From Spirochaetales bacterium (GTDB lineage: Bacteria; Spirochaetota; Spirochaetia; SZUA-6; DRHE01), in the NCBI GenBank assembly GCA_023136785.1, contig JAGLQP010000120.1:1-6278 (forward strand): a stretch of DNA of 6,278 bases, read 5' to 3'. The notes beneath the pieces are model-generated. The model did not search any database. It was given only the letters and a program-made list of their open reading frames with translations, and was not told where the DNA came from. This document shows, piece after piece, positions 6,152 to 6,278 of this stretch; within the stretch, counting starts at the first letter, position 1; every line of letters begins with the position of its first letter. The translations under genes were made by a program, and so were the position numbers.

Positions 6152-6278
6152 AACGACGAATCGTTTGCTTTCTGTTGCTGCTTCTATCTTCTCCTCTGCT
6201 CATCTCACAGCAGCGGTGGGTCCCGATTGATCTCAGCCATTTCGGCAGGATCACCGACCTGGTGTATGACGGTGAGCT
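6148..6278 (+). CDS. N-terminus of a probable exported protein (3' end outside the window)
   Basis: The frame opens with TTG 6148, overlapping the CpXC stop by four bases (TTGA), and stays open to the window edge: 43 codons plus two bases. The start of the protein is a typical signal peptide or signal anchor: basic n-region MKRR, then a hydrophobic core of about 14 residues (IVCF, five Leu, SSPLLIS) and QQRW after it. The only Cys (residue 7) precedes the hydrophobic core, so this is not a lipoprotein signal. Cleavage after Ser20 is possible but weakly supported. The following 'DLSHFGRITDLVYDGE' could be the first strands of a WD40-like beta-propeller repeat, which is a guess from pattern only. 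The first eight residues MKRRIVCF equal those of the preceding protein. Function unknown; export is likely. Confidence 0.7.
   Translation, partial: MKRRIVCFLLLLLSSPLLISQQRWVPIDLSHFGRITDLVYDGE

Overview
The window is one strand-uniform block of housekeeping genes, all on the + strand and tightly packed. In order: the 3' part of tsf (EF-Ts), frr (ribosome recycling factor), uppS (undecaprenyl diphosphate synthase), cdsA (phosphatidate cytidylyltransferase), dxr (DXP reductoisomerase), rseP (site-2 membrane metalloprotease), a CpXC-type cysteine-motif protein, and the first 43 codons of a probable exported protein that runs off the right edge. There is no mobile element, CRISPR array, tRNA or rRNA, and no gene-free stretch longer than about 75 bases.

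Organism: the order frr-uppS-cdsA-dxr-rseP behind rpsB-tsf is widespread in bacteria. Lack of pyrH between tsf and frr, plus a CpXC protein right after rseP, fits the Spirochaetota best, in the Treponema/Spirochaeta group; I recall the same run in Treponema pallidum around TP0606-TP0599. Base composition looks moderate (roughly half G+C by eye), which suits a free-living Spirochaeta-like organism. The assignment rests on gene order and protein character, not on a database search, so it is tentative.

Layout: tsf ends at 735. A 75-base gap follows, holding a stem-loop and a short T run, then a good ribosome binding site and frr. From frr on, the genes are nearly contiguous: frr/uppS overlap by one base (TGATG), uppS/cdsA are 17 bases apart, cdsA/dxr 23, dxr/rseP 1, rseP/CpXC 3, and CpXC/last gene overlap by four (TTGA). 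This looks like one operon, possibly separated from rpsB-tsf by a weak terminator or attenuator in the gap. Three of the starts are non-ATG (TTG for dxr, GTG for rseP, TTG for the last gene), each chosen because a Shine-Dalgarno-like sequence sits at a workable distance.

How the genes fit together: tsf and frr serve translation. dxr makes the isoprenoid precursor MEP, and uppS uses isoprenoid diphosphates to make the C55 lipid carrier for peptidoglycan and surface glycans. cdsA makes CDP-diacylglycerol for phospholipids. rseP is a membrane protease of envelope maintenance. The last two genes are uncharacterised; their tight coupling to rseP suggests a link to the envelope, but that is inference.

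Most of the window is ordinary. The points worth a second look are the tsf-frr stem-loop, substitutions in otherwise conserved motifs of UppS and CdsA, the altered first cysteine motif of the CpXC protein, and the identical first eight residues of the last two proteins, encoded with different synonymous codons.
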